Assembly (NCBI GenBank): GCA_900552225.1
Contig: URYX01000098.1
Span: 1-6,611, forward strand
Direction of reading: 5' to 3'
DNA: 6,611 nucleotides
DNA from: an uncultured Oscillospiraceae bacterium
GTDB lineage: Bacteria > Bacillota > Clostridia > Oscillospirales > Acutalibacteraceae
The notes below the pieces were generated by a model. It searched no databases, was not told where the DNA came from, and saw nothing but the letters and a program-made list of their open reading frames with translations. A program made the translations under genes and the position numbers. Shown here piece after piece: positions 1 through 5,628 of the stretch (its first letter is position 1; every line of letters starts with the position of its first letter).

Positions 1-38
1 AGGAGTCGTCGGCAGCGTCAGATGTGTATAAGAGACAG
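1..38 (+). other. Residual Nextera sequencing adapter (artefact)
   Basis: Bases 6-38 match the Illumina Nextera read-1 transposase adapter over its whole 33 bases. Bases 20-38 (AGATGTGTATAAGAGACAG) are the 19-base Tn5 mosaic end. The five bases before it (AGGAG) agree, from memory, with the end of the Nextera i5 index S505 (GTAAGGAG), which directly precedes this adapter in the library oligo. This is untrimmed library sequence, not genomic DNA and not a natural transposon end. Nothing reading across base 38/39 is real. Confidence 0.97.
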
Positions 39-64
39 AACAGGCGCTCCAGTTGTTCCTTCAT
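39..64 (-). CDS. 5' end of an unidentified gene, cut by the adapter
   Basis: On the minus strand an ATG at 64-62 opens a frame reading MKEQLERL before genuine sequence ends at base 39; further codons would come from the adapter. A purine-rich GGGGGA lies 4 bases upstream of the ATG and could be a weak ribosome binding site. A sigma-A-like promoter sits about 75 bases upstream, supporting this as a real gene start downstream of the spoIVFB-like gene. Eight codons are too few to identify a product, so no function is proposed. Confidence 0.4.
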
Positions 65-70
65 GCCGTC

Positions 71-131
71 CCCCGCTTTTTCCGTAGTATAGCGGGGAAG
101 CATGCCGTTTCCGAGCCGACGGCACCCCGCT
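71..131 (-). promoter_or_regulatory. Leader with two mutually exclusive hairpins over a possible ribosome binding site
   Basis: In minus-strand order the leader carries AGCGGGG (131-125), TGCCGT (124-119), ACGGCA (108-103), CCCCGCT (97-91) and a second AGCGGGG (77-71). The first four form a bulged hairpin (7 + 6 bp). Alternatively CCCCGCT at 97-91 can pair with the second AGCGGGG, burying the G-run next to the ATG at 64. No U-run follows either stem, so neither is an ordinary terminator. The pairings are visible; a regulatory role is inference and the ligand, if any, is unknown. Confidence 0.35.
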
Positions 132-141
132 TGTCCTGTCT

Positions 142-170
142 ATCATACCGCATTTTCCGCCGCATTTCAA
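142..170 (-). promoter_or_regulatory. Sigma-A-type promoter for the gene starting at 64
   Basis: On the minus strand TTGAAA (170-165) is followed after exactly 17 bases by TATGAT (147-142), five of six matches to each consensus box. The -35 box overlaps the stop codon of the spoIVFB-like gene. Transcription would begin near base 135 and give a leader of about 70 bases. This suggests the next gene can be expressed outside sporulation, independently of the sigma-E operon upstream. Confidence 0.6.
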
Positions 171-772
171 TCCTTGTTTTGGAAAAGCAGCAAAAGAATC
201 AGATAGAGGCAGACAAACAGCAGCGAGGCGTTATAGCCCTCCGTACACAGCAGCCATACGGCGCAGGCCGTCAGCGGCAGCAGCACCGCGGCGGAGGTCC
301 CCGCCAGGATGCGGTCCGCCGTTTCCGGGGCAAGCCGGCGCCGCAGGCCGGAGAGCAGAGCCTGTCCCCCGTCGAGCGGGCGGATCGGCAGCAGATTCAG
401 GACACACAGGGCCCCGTTGACGGCGGCGGCCTCCGGTCGATGCAGCGCGCAGAGCACCCCGGCCGAAAGCCCGCTGAGCACGGGGCCGGCCAGCGCCACG
501 GCCGCCTGACGGGGATAAGAGATACGCGTCTGACGCGGCAGCAGGATGCGCATACCGAAGCCGCCGAGGCAGACGGCATCGGGGCGCAGCTTCACGGCAT
601 ACAGCGCCGCCAGGTGACCGCATTCGTGCCACAGGGAGGCCGCCAGGCAGAGGCCCGCCATCCGGCCGCTTCCGTAGAGGCACAGCCACAGCACCATGGC
701 CGGGAACAGCAGGCCGACACGCAGCTCCGTGCCGTGCACCGCGATAATCAGGATGCCCGGGCGGTCAGTCAT
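167..772 (-). CDS. spoIVFB: SpoIVFB-like M50 intramembrane metalloprotease
   Basis: A 201-residue multi-pass membrane protein of the site-2 protease family (M50). The zinc motif HExxH reads HECGH at residues 49-53, and the third-ligand motif NLLPIRPLDGG at 126-136 supplies Asp134. Hydrophobic segments lie at about 21-48, 90-110, 120-133, 160-176 and 183-197. In Bacillus, SpoIVFB cuts pro-sigma-K in the mother cell and is held inactive by SpoIVFA; the gene directly upstream here is SpoIVFA-like, which supports the same role. The ATG at 772 is chosen because it makes an 8-base overlap (ATGACTGA) with the upstream stop, implying translational coupling; a longer reading to 829 would run far into the upstream gene. 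The protein ends just after the last hydrophobic segment, so the C-terminal CBS domain of the roughly 288-residue Bacillus protein is absent. A generic M50 protease of other function cannot be excluded. Confidence 0.83.
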   Translation of the reverse strand: MTDRPGILIIAVHGTELRVGLLFPAMVLWLCLYGSGRMAGLCLAASLWHECGHLAALYAVKLRPDAVCLGGFGMRILLPRQTRISYPRQAAVALAGPVLSGLSAGVLCALHRPEAAAVNGALCVLNLLPIRPLDGGQALLSGLRRRLAPETADRILAGTSAAVLLPLTACAVWLLCTEGYNASLLFVCLYLILLLLFQNKD

Positions 773-1562
773 AGGCGTCCCCGATCCAACGGGCCGGATT
801 CCGCGGCACCCCGTTTTGCAGCCACTCAATGTGCAGGTGGTCTCCCGTGGCCAGTCCGGTGTGCCCCACCAGGGCCACCGTATCCCCCGCTTTCACCGCG
901 TCCCCCTCCCGACACAGAAGCCGTGCGCAGTGGGCGTAGCGCACGGCGAGGATTGGGCTGCTGCGGATCAGCAGGTAGTTGCCGTAGCCTCCGCCGCTGC
1001 CTGCCTCCTCCACCGTCCCGTCATAAACGGAGGCAATCGGGGTGCCCTCCGCCGCGGCGATGTCGCAGCCGGCATGAAACGACCGTTCTCCCGAAAACGG
1101 GTCGGTCCGCATTCCGTAGCCGGAGGTCAGCACGCCCTCCCCGAGCGGCAGACAAACGGCGGCGGATACCGGGTCCGCCGCCGTCTGCTCCGCCGGGGTG
1201 CCGTTGGAGGCCGGTTCTCCGGAAAGGCCGGTGCCGTCGTCGGAGATGTCCGGCTCCTCCGCCGGAGGCAGCCACAGCGACAGGACGGCATCCACCCAGC
1301 GGTTATCCGCAAGCGCCTGCCCGAGCTGCTCCCGTACCTGGGTATAGGCCGTGCCGCCGATGAGCCGCAGCAGCAGCCCGAACAGCAAAATCAGGACGGC
1401 GGCCAGGCTCTGCGTCAGCAGCAGGACAAACCCGGCCTCCCGTTTTTTCGGCGTGCCGTCCTTTCGGGAATCGGCCGCGGCCTGCGCCCCGTCCGAAGGC
1501 TCCTCCGGCCGGGGAGACCGGGCGGGCGGCCATTCCCGCTCCTCTTGTGCGTTCCGATGCAT
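765..1562 (-). CDS. spoIVFA: SpoIVFA-like membrane-anchored M23 (LytM) domain protein
   Basis: A 265-residue protein: a charged, Pro/Arg-rich N-terminus (1-42), one membrane segment (about 45-68), a low-complexity acidic linker (about 100-130) and a C-terminal M23/LytM domain (about 135-250). The M23 ligands are visible: HxxxD as HAGCD at 163-167 and HxH as HLH at 242-244, plus His211 in YAH. The topology and the position immediately before an M50 protease match the SpoIVFA/SpoIVFB pair, in which SpoIVFA tethers and restrains the protease in the outer forespore membrane. The ATG at 1562 has GGAG 8 bases upstream and lies 34 bases after the spoIVA stop. With the full zinc-ligand set it might retain peptidoglycan endopeptidase activity, so a separate murein hydrolase is the main alternative. 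Sequence conservation outside the LytM domain is too weak to judge by eye. Confidence 0.72.
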   Translation of the reverse strand: MHRNAQEEREWPPARSPRPEEPSDGAQAAADSRKDGTPKKREAGFVLLLTQSLAAVLILLFGLLLRLIGGTAYTQVREQLGQALADNRWVDAVLSLWLPPAEEPDISDDGTGLSGEPASNGTPAEQTAADPVSAAVCLPLGEGVLTSGYGMRTDPFSGERSFHAGCDIAAAEGTPIASVYDGTVEEAGSGGGYGNYLLIRSSPILAVRYAHCARLLCREGDAVKAGDTVALVGHTGLATGDHLHIEWLQNGVPRNPARWIGDAYD

Positions 1563-1596
1563 CCGTCATTCTCCGTTCTTCCGCAAAGGGCTGTGC

Positions 1597-3075
1597 TCAG
1601 ACGATAATGCACACCAAGCCGCTGCAGCCCTCGTTGATAATCCGCTCCACCGTCTCCTTCAGCTTCATGCGGGCGTCCGTCGGCATGCGGTTGAGCTTGT
1701 TATGCAGCCCCTCGTTGACCAGGCCGTAGAGAGAGGTGCCGAAAATGTTGGATTCCCAGATTTTTCCCGGGTCCTCCTCGAATTCCCGCAGGAGATACCC
1801 GACCAGCTCCTCCGACTGCTTTTCCGAGCCGACGATCGGGGAGACCTCGGTCATGATGTCCGCCCGCATCATATGAATCGACGGGGCCTCGGCCCGCAGC
1901 CGGATACCGTAGCGCCCGCTCTGACGGATAATTTCCGGCTCCTCAAGCTTCATCTCCTCGAGCGACGGCATCACGATGCCGTAGCCCGTGGCCTCCACCT
2001 CCTCGAGGGCGCTGCGTATCTTATCGTATTTCTGCTTGATCTCCGCCAGCTCCCGCATGGTCCGCATCAGCGCCGCCTCATCGGGCAGCTCGAAGCCGGT
2101 GGTCTCTCCGAGCACCTTATAGAACAGGTCACCCTCCACGTTCAGCGATACGGAGGCGGCCCCGCGCCCGAGCTCGATGCCGGTCACCTTGCTGTTATCG
2201 ATGTGATCGCAGGACAGCAGCCGCGCCGCCATCTCCGACACCTGCCGGATCTTATGCGTGCTGGCCGCCGCCCGGCGGATGCCGTCCAGAATGGTGCGGC
2301 GCACCGGATGATGCGGGTCGAGCGCCGTCAGCCAGCGCGGCAGCTCGATGCCGATTTCCCGTACCGGGAACTCAAACAGCACCTTTTCGAGAATGCGCCG
2401 GATCTCCGCCTCGTCCATCTCCAGGCAGTTGACCGGGCACACCGGCACGCCGTATTTCTGCTCCAGCGCGCTGCTGAGCTGCAGCACGGCGGAGGACAGC
2501 GGATTGACGCTGTTGAGCAGCACCACGAAGGGCTTCTGAATTTCCTGCAGCTCGTGCACCACCCGCTCCTCCGCCTCCGCGTATTCCTCCCGCGGGATAT
2601 CGCTGATCGAGCCGTCCGTCGTCACCAGCAGACCGATGGTGGAATGCTCCGTAATCACCTTGCGTGTGCCGACCTCCGCCGCCATATTGAACGGGACTTC
2701 CTCCTCGTACCACGGCGTCTTGACCATGCGCGGCGCGTCGTTTTCGATGTACCCGAGCGCGGAGGGCACCACGTAGCCCACGCAGTCGATCAGGCGGACG
2801 TTCATGCCGGAGGTACCGTCCACCGAGATGGCGACCGCCTGCTCCGGGATGAATTTCGGCTCGGTGGTCATGATCGTGCGGCCGGCCGCCGACTGCGGCA
2901 GCTCGTCGGTCGCCCGCTCCCGCTTAAACTCGCTGTCGATATGCGGCAGCACCAGGGTGTCCATAAACCGCTTGATGAAGGTGGATTTTCCCGTGCGAAC
3001 CGGCCCTACCACACCGATGAAGATCGAGCCGTCCGTCCGCGTTGCGATATCCTGATAAATCGTTGTATTGGCCAT
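1597..3075 (-). CDS. spoIVA: Stage IV sporulation protein A (coat morphogenetic ATPase)
   Basis: SpoIVA hydrolyses ATP to polymerise on the forespore surface and forms the basement layer on which the spore coat assembles; it is also needed for the cortex. The sequence aligns with Bacillus subtilis SpoIVA, recalled from memory, along its whole length and in the same register. Walker A GPVRTGKS is at 24-31, the paired sensor threonines at 70-71 (TIMTTEPKF), a Walker B-like LIDCVGY at 95-101, then PWYEEEVPF, GTRKVITEHSTIG, the EPEIIRQSGRYGIRL block and a C-terminus ending GLVCIIV. With the ATG at 3075 the product is 492 residues, exactly the Bacillus length. GAGG lies 7 bases before that ATG but only 4 before the adjacent in-frame ATG at 3078, so 3075 is preferred. 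It follows sipL by 52 bases and is probably co-transcribed with it. Confidence 0.97.
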   Translation of the reverse strand: MANTTIYQDIATRTDGSIFIGVVGPVRTGKSTFIKRFMDTLVLPHIDSEFKRERATDELPQSAAGRTIMTTEPKFIPEQAVAISVDGTSGMNVRLIDCVGYVVPSALGYIENDAPRMVKTPWYEEEVPFNMAAEVGTRKVITEHSTIGLLVTTDGSISDIPREEYAEAEERVVHELQEIQKPFVVLLNSVNPLSSAVLQLSSALEQKYGVPVCPVNCLEMDEAEIRRILEKVLFEFPVREIGIELPRWLTALDPHHPVRRTILDGIRRAAASTHKIRQVSEMAARLLSCDHIDNSKVTGIELGRGAASVSLNVEGDLFYKVLGETTGFELPDEAALMRTMRELAEIKQKYDKIRSALEEVEATGYGIVMPSLEEMKLEEPEIIRQSGRYGIRLRAEAPSIHMMRADIMTEVSPIVGSEKQSEELVGYLLREFEEDPGKIWESNIFGTSLYGLVNEGLHNKLNRMPTDARMKLKETVERIINEGCSGLVCIIV

Positions 3076-3127
3076 CATCTGTCCTCTTTTCCGCTGCAAT
3101 CTCTGTTGTATGACCGGTCGGCTGCCG

Positions 3128-4648
3128 TCAGCACATGGGAACCAGCAGCATGGTATCCTGCGACAGGATATCGGCTGTCAGGTCGTTTTCCTGCATCACC
3201 GCCTCCACCGAGGTATGGCAGTCGCGGGCGATGCCCCACAGCGACTCCCCGGCCTCGGCAAATACCACCTTGACGGCGGCGGTTTCCGGCGGGAAGCTCT
3301 CCGTCTCGTCGCCCGTTACATGGCTGACCGGCGATACGGTCTGCGCCTCATAGCACAGGCGCTTGACCCCGAGCTCCACCCGCAGCTCCAGCTGCCGCTC
3401 CGGCGACACCGTATACTCGGTGCGCAGCACGCGGAGGGTATCGGTCTCCTCGGTTCCCTCCGCCGGAAGCTCCACCGTCAGGTCGGCCGGACGTTCATAG
3501 TAGCCGACCAGGCCCTCCGCATCCACGGCCAGCAGGCAGACCTGCAGGCGTACCTCCGTCTCCTGCTTTTCCTGCTCGCGCCGCGCGCCCATCACGGCGG
3601 CCTCGCACCAGACATCCAGCACTCCGCCGCTTCCCTCGGCAGGCAGATCCACCGTCTGCCGCACGGTCACGGTCTGGCACCCGAGGCGCTGCAGGCGGCG
3701 GGCCGTCAGCGTGCCCCTCTCCAGATGCAGCGGGAAGCGGGTGGAATAGGCATCGGTCAGCACCTCGGCCTCCGCCGTCCTCCAGCACTGCACGGTCAGC
3801 AGCAGCTTGGCGCTGAGCTGCAGTGTATGCTCCGTCCCCTCCTCCTCACCGATACGCAGGTCATGGGAAATCAGCCAGAGCTCCGGATCGGCCATCCATT
3901 CCTCGGTGAGCCCTTCCATGTCCAGCATCTGGCTGAACGGGACCTCATGGGTCACCACGTCCGTCTGACCCGTTTCCTCGTCGCAGAGATACAGCGTGCG
4001 GATATGCAGCTCCCCCTTGACAATCAGCTTGCCGAGCAGCACCTTGCAGTCGCTCAGCACCGGTACGGCCTCGCTCCGCAGGATCCGGCAGATGGCTCCG
4101 CCGTGCTCCGGCTCCAGTGTTTCGTTGACGGAAAACGGCTTGGCGGCGGCCGCGGCCGGTACCGAGCAGCGCACGCTTTGGGTCTGAGTATAGATGCCGT
4201 CCTCCCCGATGCCGACCAGGGCGGGATAGGGGGTTTCCCCCGTCACCTGCGCCTGTACACGGAAGGAGCCGTGTACATCCAGCCGCCGCGGGCCGGTGGC
4301 GCGGCAGTTGACATAATCCGATACTGCCGTCAGCTGCACTGCCGTCTGCGGGGTGCGGCCCGTAACCGTAAACACCGAGGTAAACGGCTGACTGGTTTCG
4401 TAGCTGTAGACGCAGTTCCGTTTTTCATCCAGGTAGAGCACCCGAATCCACACCTGTCCGTCCACCATCAGCCGGTCTCCGCTCCACTGGTTTCCGCCGA
4501 TGACCGGATCCAGGCGGCATTTGAGCACCGCCGCCATGGCGGGACAGTAATCCGGCAGCACAAAATCACAATCCACCGGCTTTTCATCAAAGGTATCCAG
4601 CAGAACGGACGGGACCGACAGCTCCTGTTGTTTGACACGCAATTCCAT
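3128..4648 (-). CDS. sipL: SipL-like spore coat protein (DUF3794 repeats + LysM)
   Basis: A 506-residue soluble protein with about three DUF3794 (SPOCS) repeats (roughly 30-115, 175-290 and 320-430; the second is clearest, around SDCKVLLGKLIVKGELHIRT) and a C-terminal LysM domain (about 459-504: GESLWGIARD, then a TMLLVP end). This is the architecture and length of Clostridioides difficile SipL (about 510 residues), which uses its LysM domain to bind SpoIVA and encase the forespore in coat. Lying immediately upstream of spoIVA, it is very likely SpoIVA's partner. The ATG at 4648 is chosen over an upstream in-frame GTG at 4666 because GGGAGAGG stands 6 bases before it, whereas the GTG would fall within about ten bases of the predicted transcription start. 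Other clostridial DUF3794/LysM proteins exist, but none fits the context as well. Confidence 0.9.
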   Translation of the reverse strand: MELRVKQQELSVPSVLLDTFDEKPVDCDFVLPDYCPAMAAVLKCRLDPVIGGNQWSGDRLMVDGQVWIRVLYLDEKRNCVYSYETSQPFTSVFTVTGRTPQTAVQLTAVSDYVNCRATGPRRLDVHGSFRVQAQVTGETPYPALVGIGEDGIYTQTQSVRCSVPAAAAAKPFSVNETLEPEHGGAICRILRSEAVPVLSDCKVLLGKLIVKGELHIRTLYLCDEETGQTDVVTHEVPFSQMLDMEGLTEEWMADPELWLISHDLRIGEEEGTEHTLQLSAKLLLTVQCWRTAEAEVLTDAYSTRFPLHLERGTLTARRLQRLGCQTVTVRQTVDLPAEGSGGVLDVWCEAAVMGARREQEKQETEVRLQVCLLAVDAEGLVGYYERPADLTVELPAEGTEETDTLRVLRTEYTVSPERQLELRVELGVKRLCYEAQTVSPVSHVTGDETESFPPETAAVKVVFAEAGESLWGIARDCHTSVEAVMQENDLTADILSQDTMLLVPMC

Positions 4649-4680
4649 GGTACACCTCTCCCTCACCGTTTCTCACCCCA

Positions 4681-4709
4681 CATATATGCACCCTGTCCCC
4701 GGAATATAC
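4681..4709 (-). promoter_or_regulatory. Sigma-E-type promoter of the sipL-spoIVA-spoIVF operon
   Basis: On the minus strand GTATATT (4709-4703) and CATATATG (4688-4681) are separated by 14 bases. The Bacillus sigma-E consensus is KMATATT, 14-15 bases, CATACAMT; the -35 box matches 6 of 7 and the -10 keeps the CATA core. Predicted initiation near 4674 gives a leader of about 25 bases holding the sipL ribosome binding site. Sigma-E is the early mother-cell factor that drives spoIVA, sipL and the spoIVF genes in model spore-formers, so the motif agrees with the gene content. Confidence 0.72.
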
Positions 4710-4749
4710 GTTTTTTTGGCGGACGGGGCTTTTCTTTTGCGGCCGGATG

Positions 4750-4758
4750 TGCTATGAT
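4750..4758 (+). promoter_or_regulatory. Extended -10 promoter of the thioesterase gene
   Basis: TGCTATGAT is an extended -10 element (TGn plus TATGAT, five of six to consensus). At the proper distance upstream only a T-rich stretch (4730-4735) is present, not a good -35 box, which extended -10 promoters tolerate. Initiation near 4765 would give a leader of about 43 bases. It diverges from the sigma-E promoter of sipL within the same 159-base gap. Confidence 0.5.
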
Positions 4759-4807
4759 ATACGCCAGTATTTTATTTCAAGGGTTCTGCGCAAAGGAGAC
4801 CGGTCTC

Positions 4808-5281
4808 ATGCCCACAGGAAAAACGCCCTCTCAGTCCTACACGGAACAGGTTCATATGGTCAATCACGGCGATCTGAACGGCTATAAACGGCTGTTCGGC
4901 GGCACGCTGCTCGGCTGGATCGATATTCTGGCCGCCATCGTGGCCATCCGGCACACGGAATCCCACATCACCACGGTGGCCATCGACGATCTGCATTTCA
5001 TTGCCCCCGCGTATGCCGGCGACCTTGTGGTGCTGTGCGGCAAGGTGACCTGCACCGGGCGTACCTCCGTTGAGGTGTGCGTCCGCTCCTATGTCGAGCA
5101 CATCGACGGCTCCCGCAGGCTGATCAATCAGGCGCATGTGGTGCTGGTGGCGCTCGACGAGAACGAGCATCCGGTGGAGGTGCCGCCGCTGATTCCCGAG
5201 ACCGAGGAGGAGAAGCAGGAGCAGCAGGCCGGTATGCGGCGGCGCGAGCTGCGCAAGCTCCGTCAAAAGGAACAGTATTGA
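4808..5281 (+). CDS. Hot-dog fold acyl-CoA thioesterase
   Basis: A 157-residue cytosolic protein of the hot-dog acyl-CoA hydrolase family (YciA/ACOT type), which releases free fatty acid and CoA from acyl-CoA. The family signature is visible at residues 18-39: NHGDLNGYKRLFGGTLLGWID, with Asn24, the Gly-Gly pair 31-32 and the likely catalytic Asp39, followed by a hydrophobic helix. The beta-strand AIDDLHFIAPAYAGDLVVLCGKV (58-80) and the VEVCVRSYVE strand (88-97) also match the fold. The tail (about 130-157) is highly charged and helical-looking. Family members are usually 130-170 residues. The ATG at 4808 has AAAGGAG nine bases upstream. The gene stands alone between a divergent sporulation operon and a transporter with its own promoter, so its acyl substrate cannot be inferred. 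Codon use resembles the neighbours. Confidence 0.9.
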   Translation: MPTGKTPSQSYTEQVHMVNHGDLNGYKRLFGGTLLGWIDILAAIVAIRHTESHITTVAIDDLHFIAPAYAGDLVVLCGKVTCTGRTSVEVCVRSYVEHIDGSRRLINQAHVVLVALDENEHPVEVPPLIPETEEEKQEQQAGMRRRELRKLRQKEQY

Positions 5282-5302
5282 CGCATTGATATCTGCGTTT
5301 TT
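5281..5302 (+). terminator. Weak terminator-like hairpin after the thioesterase gene
   Basis: ACGCA (5281-5285) can pair with TGCGT (5294-5298) around an 8-base loop, followed by TTTT to 5302. The stem begins on the last base of the stop codon. Five pairs are few for intrinsic termination, so some read-through into the riboswitch leader is possible. Confidence 0.35.
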
Positions 5303-5311
5303 CATAATTTT

Positions 5312-5348
5312 CCCGATTTTTAAAAAAATGCTTGACAGAGAAATCGGG
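5312..5348. repeat. 8-bp inverted repeat spanning the -35 region
   Basis: CCCGATTT (5312-5319) and AAATCGGG (5341-5348) are perfect inverted copies 21 bases apart, with a TTTTTAAAAAAA tract inside. The right arm lies in the promoter spacer and the left arm upstream of the -35 box, the layout of a dimeric regulator's operator. The A/T tract may also serve as an UP element. The repeat is visible; binding by a regulator is inference. Confidence 0.4.
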
Positions 5349-5360
5349 CTGTGCTACAAT
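5332..5360 (+). promoter_or_regulatory. Strong sigma-A promoter of the riboswitch-transporter operon
   Basis: A perfect TTGACA (5332-5337) is followed after exactly 17 bases by TACAAT (5355-5360), preceded by TGC, which makes an extended -10. An A/T-rich tract lies directly upstream of the -35. Initiation is expected near 5367, a few bases before the first conserved nucleotides of the lysine aptamer. Confidence 0.92.
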
Positions 5361-5370
5361 GTCGCCATTC

Positions 5371-5535
5371 AGATAGAGGCGCGGATCACATGTAAGCCTC
5401 CGGTTGGTTCTCAAAAACCGTACACCGGACGCCGAGGGTCATCCGCCGAAACGGAGTATGTTTGGGCATGCTTGCGTTGGGCATACGGAGAATATCCGTA
5501 TGACTGTCACATGGTTCATGTGGAGTGCTATCGGA
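5371..5535 (+). promoter_or_regulatory. Lysine riboswitch (L-box) aptamer
   Basis: Binding of lysine to this RNA controls transcription of the downstream transporter. Conserved L-box blocks are present: AGATAGAGGCGC (5371-5382), GCCGAA (5445-5450), CTGTCA (5504-5509) and TGGAGTGCTATC (5521-5532). The five-helix layout can be drawn: P1 GATAG 5372-5376/CTATC 5528-5532; P2 GCGGAT 5381-5386/ATCCGC 5441-5446 with distal CCGGT 5400-5404/ACCGG 5424-5428 and GGTT 5406-5409/AACC 5416-5419; P3 AACG 5450-5453/CGTT 5475-5478 and AGTATG 5455-5460/CATGCT 5467-5472; P4 CATACGG 5482-5488/CCGTATG 5496-5502; P5 CACATG 5508-5513/CATGTG 5517-5522. Loop CTCAAA (5410-5415) complements loop TTTGGG (5461-5466), the known P2-P3 kissing contact. 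The 3' strand of P1 plus two bases (CTATCGG, 5528-5534) can instead pair with CCGATGG (5567-5573) in the terminator, so lysine binding should favour termination. Confidence 0.94.
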
Positions 5536-5559
5536 CATTTTGCAAATCTTTTGTTTGTG

Positions 5560-5599
5560 AGAGCGCCCGATGGATCATCCCATCGGGCGCTCTTTGATT
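5560..5599 (+). terminator. Intrinsic terminator of the lysine riboswitch
   Basis: A GC-rich 14-bp stem (AGAGCGCCCGATGG 5560-5573 with CCATCGGGCGCTCT 5580-5593), a 6-base loop and then TTGATT form an intrinsic terminator between aptamer and gene. Its left arm contains CCGATGG (5567-5573), which is also the partner of the antiterminator strand 5528-5534. It is therefore the expression platform, formed when the lysine-bound aptamer keeps its P1 strand occupied. Confidence 0.93.
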
Positions 5600-5628
5600 T
5601 TATGTTTTTCAAAGAAAGGAAGATTGCC

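Noticed and set aside
20..38. A Tn5-family transposon end in the genome
   Set aside because: The mosaic end is joined to the synthetic Nextera adapter, so it comes from library preparation, not from an insertion sequence.
91..131. Intrinsic terminator for the sporulation operon
   Set aside because: The hairpin is bulged and no T-run follows it on either strand; it lies in the leader of the next gene.
53..1607. Long plus-strand open frames opposite the spoIVFA/spoIVFB genes
   Set aside because: Their Arg/Pro/Gln-rich translations are typical of antisense reading in GC-rich DNA; the minus-strand frames carry the M23 and M50 catalytic motifs.
1351..3273. A 640-codon plus-strand open frame opposite spoIVA
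   Set aside because: It mirrors a gene conserved end to end (SpoIVA) and its translation is biased, low-complexity and unrelated to any family I recognise.
3068..5281. A 737-codon plus-strand open frame antisense to sipL and continuing into the thioesterase
   Set aside because: Only the part from 4808 has family motifs and a ribosome binding site. The rest is antisense to sipL, His/Arg/Gln-rich and without any recognisable domain: a GC-rich shadow that happens to lack stops.
5286..5597. Small plus-strand open frame across the promoter and riboswitch
   Set aside because: It starts upstream of the predicted transcription start, has no ribosome binding site and coincides with structured RNA.
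5404..5628. N-terminal extension of the binding protein upstream of 5629
   Set aside because: It would translate through the lysine riboswitch and its terminator, and the signal peptide begins exactly at 5629.
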